Origin: Pseudarthrobacter siccitolerans
Lineage (GTDB): Bacteria > Actinomycetota > Actinomycetes > Actinomycetales > Micrococcaceae
Length of the DNA: 64,000 nt
Assembly (NCBI RefSeq): GCF_001046895.1
Contig: NZ_CAQI01000053.1
Location: 372,001-436,000, forward strand
Reading direction: 5' to 3'
This document shows, piece after piece, positions 45,332-53,031 of the stretch. Both the position numbers and the translations under genes were made by a program. The notes below the pieces were generated by a model. It saw nothing but the letters and a program-made list of their open reading frames with translations, had not been told where the DNA came from and searched no databases. Position 1 is the stretch's first letter. Every line of letters begins with the position of its first letter.

Positions 45332-45916
45332 TTAGCCCTGACTGGCCGCCATCACCGGCTCGCCGTTGAAGTATTCCAACTGCCAGCCCTCGATCGCGTG
45401 GTGGTGCGCCAGATTAAGGACGGCGTTGTCGATGCTTTTCAACGTGCTGCCCACGGCACGGCTGAGGCTCACGCGCAGGAGCGTCCCGTGCGCGACGACG
45501 AGAAGGCGCCGTCCGCGGTATTCCTGGGCCAGTGCCTCCAGGGCGGCCAGGCCCCGGTCAGCTGCCTCGTCCTCGCTTTCGGCGCCGCGGAAGCCGCCGG
45601 GAATGCGGAGCGCGTCCAGTTCCGGGCCGGGCTGCATTCCCTCCGCCGGTCCGAAGCTCCGCTCGGTGAGTTCCGGCATGCGGCGGACCTCGGCGAGCCC
45701 GAGCCCGGCCGCAATGACATCGGCGGTTTCGGCGGCGCGGCTCAGCGGCGAGGACACGATGGCGTCCCATTCGTACGCGGACAACACGGCGACGGCGTCG
45801 CGCGCCTGGGCCCGGCCGACGTCGTTCAGCGGGATGTCCGTTGAGCCCTGCAGCCGGCGCTGCGCGTTCCAGTCGGTCTGGCCGTGACGGATGAGGGCGA
45901 AGGTCGTGAGGGTCAT
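45332..45916 (-). CDS. Histidine phosphatase family protein (phosphoglycerate mutase-like)
   Basis: A 194-aa enzyme with the phosphohistidine motif FALIRHGQTDWNAQRRLQG, a conserved Arg in VSSPLSRAAETADVI, Glu in ELTERSFG and the second His in LVVAHGTLLR. The substrate may be a sugar phosphate or another phosphomonoester; true phosphoglycerate mutase is unlikely given its length. I start it at 45916 because CAGAAT upstream resembles a -10 box; an ATG at 45925 is the alternative. A mutase-like gene next to pheA and serS is also seen in mycobacteria. Confidence 0.9.
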   Translation of the reverse strand: MTLTTFALIRHGQTDWNAQRRLQGSTDIPLNDVGRAQARDAVAVLSAYEWDAIVSSPLSRAAETADVIAAGLGLAEVRRMPELTERSFGPAEGMQPGPELDALRIPGGFRGAESEDEAADRGLAALEALAQEYRGRRLLVVAHGTLLRVSLSRAVGSTLKSIDNAVLNLAHHHAIEGWQLEYFNGEPVMAASQG

Positions 45917-45982
45917 GCTTTCCATTCTGCCCGACAGCGGGCTTTACTTAGGGCAGGGCCGAGCCAATGGCCGGAACGGGGA

Positions 45983-46369
45983 TCAGTGAAGGGCAAGAAC
46001 CAAGTAGGCGACGGAGAGGGCCAGTGCCACCGGCGTCATAACCGCCCGCTCGGGCTTGCTCCGCGATACGGCGTTCATCAACACCCCGAGGGCGAAATAC
46101 CCGGTCAGCACCCACATGACCACCAATGTAACTGTCTCATTGCCAAGGGTTGGCACCAACCCGGCCTTGACGAGCGCCACGTACCCGAAAGCCGCGTACA
46201 GGATGATCGACACGGCGCTTCCCACCCGCAACCGGGCAGGCAGCACCCTGTGTTGTCCTCCCCACGCCAGCCTTCCGAGCGGAGCACCGCCGATGAGGGC
46301 GGCCTGGAAGATGGCAAGGCCTGCCAAAACAGCGCAGGCACCAAGGGCAGCCACGTGGGCCGGAAGCAC
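45983..46369 (-). CDS. Four-helix membrane protein, unknown function
   Basis: A 128-aa protein with four hydrophobic segments: near 5-25 (ALGACAVLAGLAIFQAALIG), 50-70 (VGSAVSIILYAAFGYVALV), 80-100 (LVVMWVLTGYFALGVLMN) and 108-127. Short basic loops (PARLR, SRSKPER) lie between them. GTG start. It lies 13 bp after the HAD phosphatase and is probably co-transcribed with it. Actinobacteria often carry such a protein of about 130 aa, with no known role. Confidence 0.75.
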   Translation of the reverse strand: MLPAHVAALGACAVLAGLAIFQAALIGGAPLGRLAWGGQHRVLPARLRVGSAVSIILYAAFGYVALVKAGLVPTLGNETVTLVVMWVLTGYFALGVLMNAVSRSKPERAVMTPVALALSVAYLVLALH

Positions 46370-46382
46370 CCCCAGGTCCCCT

Positions 46383-47246
46383 CTACAGGAGGCTGCGGAG
46401 CACGTGGGCGGCGCCGTCGTCGTACACGGAGTGGGTTACCTCGTCCGCGGCGGCGATCACTTCTTCCGGGGCCTGGCCCATGGCCACTCCCCGTCCGGCC
46501 CAACTGAGCATTTCGATATCGTTCCGGCCGTCGCCTACCGCCACCGTCAGGTGCGGTTCGATGCCCAGGCGCCCGCGCAGGTTCTCCAGGGCGCTGGCTT
46601 TGGTGACGCCGGCGGCAGCGATGTCCAGCCACGCCGTCCAGCCCACGGAGTAGGTGACACCGGCGAGGCCCACGTGCTCGATGGCCTCGTTGAACTCTTC
46701 GGGTGTGTTTTCGGTGCTGAAGACCACCACGCGCACGGCGGTTGCTTCGAGCATGGTGTGGAAGTCGACGCCCACCGCCTCCACGCCGAAACTCGGGTCC
46801 TGGAAGCGCTCGGTGGACAGGAAGTTGCCGTCCTCGTCCTCCAGTGCGTACTTGGCGGACGGAAGCCGCTCGCGGAGGGCCCGGAGGGCCGGCGCCGGAT
46901 CGAACGTGGCCTTGTGGATGACCTCGTAGCCGTTGTCCAGCTCGGGATGCAGCCTTAGCGTCACACCGCCGTTGCAGCACACCGCGTAACCGCGATCAAT
47001 GCCAATGTTTTCAATGATGGGCAGCATGGCGTTGAGGGACCGGCCGGTGGCAATCATGACCTCGTGGCCGGCGGCTACTACTGCCTGCGCCGCTTCCCGG
47101 ACGGCCGGGGACATGTGGCCGTCGTGGTCCACCAGGGTGCCGTCCACGTCCAGGGCGACCATCAGTTTCTGGCCTGCGTTGTTGTTTTCGTTGTTGTCTC
47201 GCCGGTCATCGTTGCCGGCGACTGAGGTTTCAGTCAGCGTTGTCAT
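46383..47246 (-). CDS. HAD-superfamily phosphatase, Cof type (IIB)
   Basis: A 287-aa sugar-phosphate-type phosphatase. Motif I is LMVALDVDGTLVDHDG (nucleophile and acid Asp), motif II IATGRS, the Lys is in AAAGVTKASALENL, and motif IV VAVGDGRNDIEML. The C2 cap lies between about 110 and 215. The N-terminal 27 residues are Asn/Asp-rich and probably disordered. Substrate unknown. In Micrococcaceae this gene usually lies close to serS; here the AbiEi-like gene and its palindromes stand between them. Confidence 0.93.
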   Translation of the reverse strand: MTTLTETSVAGNDDRRDNNENNNAGQKLMVALDVDGTLVDHDGHMSPAVREAAQAVVAAGHEVMIATGRSLNAMLPIIENIGIDRGYAVCCNGGVTLRLHPELDNGYEVIHKATFDPAPALRALRERLPSAKYALEDEDGNFLSTERFQDPSFGVEAVGVDFHTMLEATAVRVVVFSTENTPEEFNEAIEHVGLAGVTYSVGWTAWLDIAAAGVTKASALENLRGRLGIEPHLTVAVGDGRNDIEMLSWAGRGVAMGQAPEEVIAAADEVTHSVYDDGAAHVLRSLL

Positions 47247-47340
47247 CCATCAAGTAGAGCAGATGCCCTCGAAAATCCGCTAGGACGCGCGCCACAGCGT
47301 TATTGAACAGTTGGTTAATGGCAGCTGACTCCCGCTCGGC

Positions 47341-48408
47341 CTACGCTCCTAAGCTTGTTCGCGAAACCGAACCTTCAAGGTGCGGATCTGCGAACTGGCC
47401 TCCGATCTTTGGGCGCAGCCCCGCCGCCAGGAGTTTCCGCCTCAGCCGCTCCGGGTTCTCCACATCGGCCCAGCCCCACCGCACGAAGCCAAGGCCCAGC
47501 GCACGGATGCGGTCCTCGCGGAGCTTTTCCCGGTACACGGCTTCCTCAGCGGAGGCTTCACCGCGCACGGCGGCGTCGACGTATTTCGCTTTCCCGTCGA
47601 ACTCCCCCACAACCCGGCTCCGCGGCCACCAGCAATCAGCCCTGCCGATGAACCCGTCGGTGTCGCGGAAGACCTGCTGGAGGACAGGTTGCTCGAAGCC
47701 AAGAATTTCAAAGGCTGCCCGGCTGTAGGACTCACCAACGGACTCGGCCAGCGGGCTTGCGAGCGCTGCCACCCGTTCAGCCCGGCGTTGCGCCGAAGAG
47801 TGGGGATAGGACGAAATGCCCTCCACAATCCGGGGCAATGACAGCAGATTGGCGTCCGCAGGCAACGTACCCTGGCGATGCAGCATCCGCGCCAGTCCGT
47901 CGGCGACCACCAGGGCCTGGTTCAGGTGGCCGCCGGCCATCAGGTCGAGGCTCGTTTGAATAGGACTGGTGCACCGGAATTCCCCGCGGACCACCGTTTC
48001 AACCTCGCGCTTCAAGCAGTAACGGAGGGGATAAGAACGCTGCTCCCGGACCTGCCGGGCAGCCGCATCCCCGCCCAGGACCATCAGGGGCGACCGCCGT
48101 ACTCCGCTCCGCCCGGGAAGCGTAGTGGCCAGTTCCACGCACGCCGGCGTCCGCAGCGTGGGCAACCCGTTGACCAGCGCTGCGGTTTCCCCGCACAACA
48201 CCGCGCCCTTCACTGACCGGGCGATGGCCGCCGTCGTCCACGCAAATCGCTCTGAGGGCCGGGCATTCAGCCAGTCTGTCGTCCGGATGTAGAAACCGCG
48301 GCGGATCCGGACCAGCTGTCCTGCCCGGAACGCCCTGTGAATGGCATCCGTAGTCCCCTGCGTGCGCAGGACGGCGGCGGAATCGATGAGCCCAGGCAAG
48401 ATTTCCAT
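47341..48408 (-). CDS. AbiEi-like winged-helix protein fused to a PD-(D/E)XK nuclease-like domain
   Basis: A 355-aa protein. The N-terminal about 60 residues (AVLRTQGTTDAIHRAFRAGQ and VRIRRGFYI) resemble the AbiEi antitoxin winged helix. The middle includes LCGETAALVNGLPTL. The C-terminal region has ESYSRAAFEILGF, RADCWW, the EFDGK motif at 269-273 and YREKLREDRIRALGLGFVRW. This is the arrangement of DUF559/Vsr-like PD-(D/E)XK folds. No AbiEii toxin gene is adjacent. The last about 20 residues (FADPHLEGSVSRTSLGA) are encoded by a type B palindrome that also contributes the end of the gene. A second copy lies upstream. Confidence 0.75.
   Translation of the reverse strand: MEILPGLIDSAAVLRTQGTTDAIHRAFRAGQLVRIRRGFYIRTTDWLNARPSERFAWTTAAIARSVKGAVLCGETAALVNGLPTLRTPACVELATTLPGRSGVRRSPLMVLGGDAAARQVREQRSYPLRYCLKREVETVVRGEFRCTSPIQTSLDLMAGGHLNQALVVADGLARMLHRQGTLPADANLLSLPRIVEGISSYPHSSAQRRAERVAALASPLAESVGESYSRAAFEILGFEQPVLQQVFRDTDGFIGRADCWWPRSRVVGEFDGKAKYVDAAVRGEASAEEAVYREKLREDRIRALGLGFVRWGWADVENPERLRRKLLAAGLRPKIGGQFADPHLEGSVSRTSLGA
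47351..47401. repeat. Type B palindrome, copy 1 (degenerate)
   Basis: 51-bp palindrome centred on ACCTTCAAGGT (47371-47381). The left arm begins AAGCTTGTTCGCG; the right arm keeps GGATCTGCGAAC but the outer AAGCTT has become TGGCCT. It overlaps the 3' end of the AbiEi-like gene. Confidence 0.85.
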
Positions 48409-48506
48409 GCCACAAGGCTGGCGGGAAGCGGCCCTGAAGTCAGCAGGCGGGCCGGCTTATGTGGACAAACTCGAGGGCAGGAGCCCGCGGACTTGCCAAG
48501 GTTCAG

Positions 48507-48557
48507 AAGCTTGTTCGCGGATCCGCACCTTCAAGGTTTGGATCCGCGAACAAGCTT
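48507..48557. repeat. Type B palindrome, copy 2 (nearly perfect)
   Basis: 51 bp, symmetric about 48532. Arms of 18 nt (48507-48524 and 48540-48557, AAGCTTGTTCGCGGATCC) are perfectly complementary. The core ACCTTCAAGGT is shared with copy 1, and only the dinucleotides beside the core break the symmetry. It lies between the AbiEi-like gene and serS, both on the minus strand. Confidence 0.95.
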
Positions 48558-48573
48558 AGGACCGGTCGGGAAA

Positions 48574-49857
48574 TTACAGGACCGGGAGGACCTCAAGCCC
48601 GCCGAGGTACTTCTGCAGCGCCTTGGGCACGTTGACCGAGCCGTCGGCGTTCTGGTGGTGCTCCAGGAGCGCAACCATCCAGCGCGTGGTGGCCAGCGTT
48701 CCGTTAAGGGTGGCGACAGCCCGGGTGCCCTTGGCGACGCCCTCCGCGTTGACCGCGCGTTCGCGGATGTTAAGGCGGCGGGCCTGGAAGGTGGTGCAGT
48801 TGGACGTCGAAGTCAGCTCGCGGTACGCGCCCTGGGTGGGAACCCACGCTTCACAGTCGTACTTGCGGGCTGCGGAGGTGCCGAGGTCGCCGGCCGCGGT
48901 ATCAATGACCCGGTACGGCAGCTCGCACTTGGCCAGCATCTCCTCTTCCCAGGCCAGGAGCCGCTGGTGCTCCGCGGCGGCCTCCTCAACAGTGGTGTAG
49001 ATGAACATTTCCACCTTGTTGAACTGGTGGACGCGGATGATGCCGCGGGTGTCCTTGCCGTGCGAACCGGCCTCGCGGCGGTAGCAGGAGCTCTGGCCGG
49101 CATAGCGGATGGGGCCGTTGGAGAAGTCCAGGATTTCGTCCGCGTGGTACCCGGCAAGTGCCACCTCCGAGGTGCCCACCAGGTAAAGGTCGTCTTCGGC
49201 GAGACGGTAGATCTCGGCGTCGTGCTTTACATCGAAGCCTGTGCCCTGCATGGTCTCGGGGCGCACCAAAGTGGGCGTGATCATGGGGATGAAGCCGGCC
49301 TCGATGGCCTGGTCCATGGCCATCTGCAGCAGCGCCATCTCCAGCCGGGCACCCACGCCCCGGAGGAAGTAGAAGCGCGCGCCGGACACCTTGGCACCGC
49401 GCTCCATGTCGATGGCGCCGATCAGCTCACCGATTTCCAGGTGGTCCTTCGGCTCAAAGTCCGGGAACTCGCGCGGCGTGCCCACGGTCTTGACCACCAC
49501 GTAGTCGTCCTCGCCGCCTTCGGGCACACCGTCTTCGATGAGGTTGGGGATGGTGCGAAGCAGTTCTTCCTGCTTGGTCTGGGCGGCATCCGCTTCCGCG
49601 GAGGCTGCCTTCACGGAGTTGGCGAGCTCCTTGACCTCGGCCAGCAGGGCCTTCTTCTCGTCGCCCTTGGCCTGCGCCACCTTCTTGCCGAAGGCGTTCT
49701 GCTCGGCGCGGAGGTTCTCGAAGCGGATGAGCGCGGCACGGCGTGCGGAGTCGGCGGAAATGATCGCGTCCACCACCGATTCGTCCGCACCGCGGGCGCG
49801 CTGGCTGGCTCGGAACTTCTCCGGGTTTTCGCTGAGGTCTTTTACGTCGATCACCAC
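48574..49857 (-). CDS. serS: Seryl-tRNA synthetase
   Basis: Charges tRNA-Ser (and tRNA-Sec where present). The 427-aa length is normal. The N-terminal coiled-coil arm (about 30-105, rich in Ala, Glu and Lys) is followed by the class II core: motif 2 CYRREAGSHGKDTRGIIRVH and motif 3 NGTLATTRWMVALLEHHQ. GTSEVALAGYH is the serine-binding TxE-like loop. The type B palindrome just beyond the stop may act as terminator. Confidence 0.97.
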   Translation of the reverse strand: MVIDVKDLSENPEKFRASQRARGADESVVDAIISADSARRAALIRFENLRAEQNAFGKKVAQAKGDEKKALLAEVKELANSVKAASAEADAAQTKQEELLRTIPNLIEDGVPEGGEDDYVVVKTVGTPREFPDFEPKDHLEIGELIGAIDMERGAKVSGARFYFLRGVGARLEMALLQMAMDQAIEAGFIPMITPTLVRPETMQGTGFDVKHDAEIYRLAEDDLYLVGTSEVALAGYHADEILDFSNGPIRYAGQSSCYRREAGSHGKDTRGIIRVHQFNKVEMFIYTTVEEAAAEHQRLLAWEEEMLAKCELPYRVIDTAAGDLGTSAARKYDCEAWVPTQGAYRELTSTSNCTTFQARRLNIRERAVNAEGVAKGTRAVATLNGTLATTRWMVALLEHHQNADGSVNVPKALQKYLGGLEVLPVL

Positions 49858-49945
49858 ATAAGGGTATCCAATCCGTCAGGAGTACGACGGCGGCGGGCCA
49901 GCGGGCGTCAAAGCCCGGCTGCCGCCGGGATACTGTTGGGGAACT

Positions 49946-51010
49946 ATGAGCGACCTGATTCTCTACGTGCTGATCGCGGTGGCGCTTGCCTTCGCGATCT
50001 CCAGCTGGTGGGGAGTCCGCAGACTCAAGGCGCTGCACATGCGCAGCGCGGTAGGCGGCGAGGCGCACGAAGCTGGCCTCAGCCAGCAGCGGGTGGCCGT
50101 GATCCTGAACCCCATCAAAACCCGCGCCGAGGAAGCAAAAGCCACCATCCAACGGGCCTGCCTCACAGCGGGCTGGGACGAGCCCGTCTTTTACGAAACC
50201 ACTGCCGAGGACCCCGGCTTCTCCCAGGTGCAGGCAGCGCTGGCGCACAAGCCCGACGTCGTCCTGGTGGGCGGCGGCGACGGTACAGTGCGCGTGGTGG
50301 CCGAGTCCCTGGCCCGCACCGGGGTTGCCATGGGCCTGATCCCGCTGGGCACCGGCAACCTCCTGGCCCGCAATGTGGACCTGGACGTCAACGACCTCCA
50401 CAGCAACGTGCAGACGGCCCTTTTTGGCCACCAGCGCTACATCGACACCGCCCGGATGGGCATCGAAAATTCCAGGACCGGGCACTCTTCGGAACATGTT
50501 TTCCTGGTGATCGCAGGAATCGGCATGGACGCCGAGGTGCTGGCCGATACCAACGCCGGCCTGAAGAAGACGCTCGGCTGGCTCGCCTACACCGAGGCGG
50601 GGATGCGCCACCTGCCCGGCCGGCGCAAGAAGATCTCCATCTCCCTGGACGGCAGCCCCGACCAGGTCCGGAACATCCGCAGCATTCTCTTCGCGAACTG
50701 CGGCCTGGTTCCCGGCGGCATCGATTTCATCCCGCAGGCCATGATCGACGACGGCATGCTGGACGTGGTGGTGATGAGTCCGCGCAGTGCGATCGGCTGG
50801 CTGCTGATGTACGTCAAAATCTTGTTTAAGCACAGCGGGAAGCTGCCCATCATGACCGTGTACCGGTCCGGCCGGATCATCATCAAGTGCCCGGAACCGA
50901 TGCCCACCCAGCTCGACGGCGACACGGCCGGAGAGGCAACGAAAGTCACCGTCCAGGTGGAACCGCGTTCGTTATTGGTCAGGGTTAAGGGTCAGGCGTC
51001 TCCAGCCTGA
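49946..51010 (+). CDS. Diacylglycerol/lipid kinase family protein
   Basis: A 354-aa kinase of the DagK/YegS group. An N-terminal membrane helix (LILYVLIAVALAFAISSWWG) anchors it. The catalytic domain has VLVGGGDGTVRVVAESL and the nucleotide loop IPLGTGNLLARNVDL; C-terminal strands include VPGGIDFIPQAMIDDGMLDV. It probably phosphorylates a lipid such as diacylglycerol or a phosphatidylinositol mannoside precursor. TACTGT (49931-49936) and GGGGA lie just before the ATG, so both leaderless and SD-led translation are possible. Confidence 0.93.
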   Translation: MSDLILYVLIAVALAFAISSWWGVRRLKALHMRSAVGGEAHEAGLSQQRVAVILNPIKTRAEEAKATIQRACLTAGWDEPVFYETTAEDPGFSQVQAALAHKPDVVLVGGGDGTVRVVAESLARTGVAMGLIPLGTGNLLARNVDLDVNDLHSNVQTALFGHQRYIDTARMGIENSRTGHSSEHVFLVIAGIGMDAEVLADTNAGLKKTLGWLAYTEAGMRHLPGRRKKISISLDGSPDQVRNIRSILFANCGLVPGGIDFIPQAMIDDGMLDVVVMSPRSAIGWLLMYVKILFKHSGKLPIMTVYRSGRIIIKCPEPMPTQLDGDTAGEATKVTVQVEPRSLLVRVKGQASPA

Positions 51011-51067
51011 AACGAGTCCATACTGGAACGTGTCCCGGGCTCAAATAGTCCGGGCTGAAGCGCTGGG

Positions 51068-51274
51068 TCAGGCGTGGGCTTCCTTGTTCGCCTCGGCTGC
51101 GGCCTTGGCGGCGGCACGGGCCTCGGACTGCTCACGGATCATGGCCTGTTCCTCTTCGAAGCGCAGGCGGTCAGCACGGTCAGCGTCGTCGCCGTCCCAG
51201 TCCTGGTTGTCGGCAGTGGGACGAGGGTTGACGATCATTCCCTGGCCATCATTGTCGCTGCTGCTGGTAGTCAT
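51068..51274 (-). CDS. Small acidic/charged helical protein
   Basis: A 68-aa protein. The first half is Ser/Asp/Asn-rich and probably disordered (SSSDNDGQGMIVNPRPTADN). The second half is a long charged helix, RLRFEEEQAMIREQSEARAA, that may form a coiled coil. ATG start with GAAGGGAGCGGGTC upstream. The gene lies between the lipid kinase and pheA. Function unknown. Confidence 0.7.
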   Translation of the reverse strand: MTTSSSDNDGQGMIVNPRPTADNQDWDGDDADRADRLRFEEEQAMIREQSEARAAAKAAAEANKEAHA

Positions 51275-51368
51275 GACCCGCTCCCTTCGTTAGGGGCCAT
51301 CCCCATGGTGGATCAAGTAAGCATACGCATTGTCCACAGCCCGCGGAAGTGGTAGAGGAGGCAATTAC

Positions 51369-52346
51369 CTACGCTGTGGGCGAAGCGGCGGAAGCGCTTT
51401 CCACGCCCGCCGGTCCGGGCTGCAGCCCCGCCACCCATGCCCGCGCTGCCCGGAACGCCGCGTCCGAGGTGTGCGGTTCCACCACCGCCTGCTGCTGGTC
51501 CGCCCGCGGGTACGAGCCAAGGAAACGGGTGGCCGGGCTGATGCGGTGAAGCCCAGCCAGGGCATCCGCCACCCGCGCGTCACCGAGGTGCCCGTCGGCG
51601 TCGATGCTGAAGAAGTAATGGCCCAGGTACTGCCCGGTGGGCCGGGACTCGATCCGGCTGAGGTTCACGCCGCGGCTGGCGAACTGGTCCAGGATCTCCA
51701 TCAGGGCGCCTGGCCGGTCTTCGGGCAGCGGCACCACCACCGAGGTCTTGTCCGCACCGGTGCGTTCGGGCAGGCTGCCGGGCCGGCTCACCAGAATGAA
51801 CCGTGTTACCGCATCCGGATTATCGCCGATGTTCTCAGCGAGCACGGCGAGTCCCGGCTGTTCGCGTGCAACCAGCGGTGCGCAAATGGCGGCGTCGTAG
51901 TGGCGGTCTTCCTCCAGCAGTCCCATGGCAGCGGCCGCGGTGGATGGACCCGGAACGTATTCAGCATCGGGAAGGTGGGCGTCCATCCAGAGGCGGCACT
52001 GCGCCCAGGCATGGCCGTGGGTGGAGACCCGCCGGACGTCCTTCAGCGCCACTCCGACCCGGGCCACCAGGACAAAGCTGATGGGCACCAGGACTTCACG
52101 GATGATCCGCAGTTCCTCCCCGGTGGCGATGGCGTCGAGCGTGGCGGTGACGCCGCCTTCCACAGAATTTTCGATGGGCACCATGGCAGCGTCAGCGGAA
52201 CCGTCGCGCACTTTATCCAGCGCGGCATTAACGTTCGACGCCGGGACGCGGCTTGCGTGCGCGGCGCCGGGCACCTGCAGCAGTGCGGCCTCGGTGAACG
52301 TGCCAACGGGTCCGAGGAAGGCATACGTGAGCGTGGACGCAGGCAT
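51369..52346 (-). CDS. pheA: Prephenate dehydratase
   Basis: Converts prephenate to phenylpyruvate in phenylalanine synthesis. At 325 aa it is a stand-alone dehydratase with a regulatory ACT domain. TYAFLGPVGTFTEAALLQ and the conserved DAVTRFILVSR (TRF, catalytic Thr) mark the dehydratase domain. ESRP in NLSRIESRPTGQYLGHYFF marks the phenylalanine-binding ACT domain. The C-terminal about 30 residues are an Ala/Pro/Ser-rich extension. Confidence 0.96.
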   Translation of the reverse strand: MPASTLTYAFLGPVGTFTEAALLQVPGAAHASRVPASNVNAALDKVRDGSADAAMVPIENSVEGGVTATLDAIATGEELRIIREVLVPISFVLVARVGVALKDVRRVSTHGHAWAQCRLWMDAHLPDAEYVPGPSTAAAAMGLLEEDRHYDAAICAPLVAREQPGLAVLAENIGDNPDAVTRFILVSRPGSLPERTGADKTSVVVPLPEDRPGALMEILDQFASRGVNLSRIESRPTGQYLGHYFFSIDADGHLGDARVADALAGLHRISPATRFLGSYPRADQQQAVVEPHTSDAAFRAARAWVAGLQPGPAGVESASAASPTA

Positions 52347-52416
52347 TGAGGTTCCTTTGAAAGGTGTGAGCTGTGCCGTGTGGTGCAGGGACGCGAAGCG
52401 TCGGTCAGGCTGCGGG

Positions 52417-52743
52417 CTAGAGCACCAGCGGCTTCATGCCGCTCTCGGAGACGAGGGGCTTCCCGGCTTCCAGCCATTGGTCCATGCCTCCGGCGACATT
52501 GATGGCGGTGTAGCCCTGGCCAGTCAGCCACTGCGCAGCACGGAAGGACCGGCCGCCGGTCCGGCAGATGACGTAGACGTCCTGGTCCGGGTCGAGTTCG
52601 TCCAGCCGGGCGGGCAACTGCTCCAGCGGGATGTGCAGGGCGCCGTCCGCATGGCCGGCCACCCACTCGTAGTCCTCACGGACGTCAAGGATCGCGGCGT
52701 CGTCGGGGATGTCACTGACGCGGACGGTATCGAAATCACTCAT
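52417..52743 (-). CDS. Single-domain rhodanese-like protein
   Basis: A 108-aa sulfurtransferase-like protein with catalytic Cys in VYVICRTGGRSFRAAQWL, plus AILDVREDYEWVAGHADGAL and VAGGMDQWLEAG. The active loop CRTGGRS is six residues, as in sulfur-carrier rhodaneses. It may hand sulfur to an acceptor or act in redox or cyanide detoxification; context gives no clue. ATG start, 70 bp before pheA on the same strand. Confidence 0.92.
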   Translation of the reverse strand: MSDFDTVRVSDIPDDAAILDVREDYEWVAGHADGALHIPLEQLPARLDELDPDQDVYVICRTGGRSFRAAQWLTGQGYTAINVAGGMDQWLEAGKPLVSESGMKPLVL

Positions 52744-53031
52744 AGGAAGTCCTGTCTGGCAGATCGTTGTCAGCTTTAAGCCTAGTACCCGGCCTTGAAC
52801 CTGGTACCCGGCCCTCCCTTGCTGTCCCGCGACCTGTCGCGCGCATCAACCGGCAACCCTTGCCTGCTCCCACCCCTTGCCTGCTCCGAAGGGCCGCACG
52901 TTAGGCTTTTGGGACCTTCGTTGTAGCAAGAACCCTGGGAGGAACCTTGCCTGCAAACCAGCCAGCCCGCTCCGGCGGTACCGTCCGGGATTCCCTGAGG
53001 CAGCGCCCGGAGTCCCTGGAGCCGCGGTACC
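52744..53031. other. Intergenic region with two short direct duplications
   Basis: The 288 bp between the divergent rhodanese and amidase genes contain two short tandem duplications: GTACCCGGCC twice around 52785-52815 and CCCTTGCCTGCTCC twice around 52857-52890. No gene is credible; a minus-strand open frame across it lacks coding character. Confidence 0.5.

Noticed and set aside
48453..48478. A half-copy of the type A palindrome arm (GGCTTATGTGGACAAACTC)
   Set aside because: Similar to one arm but with mismatches and a 2-nt gap, and no second arm nearby; may be chance.
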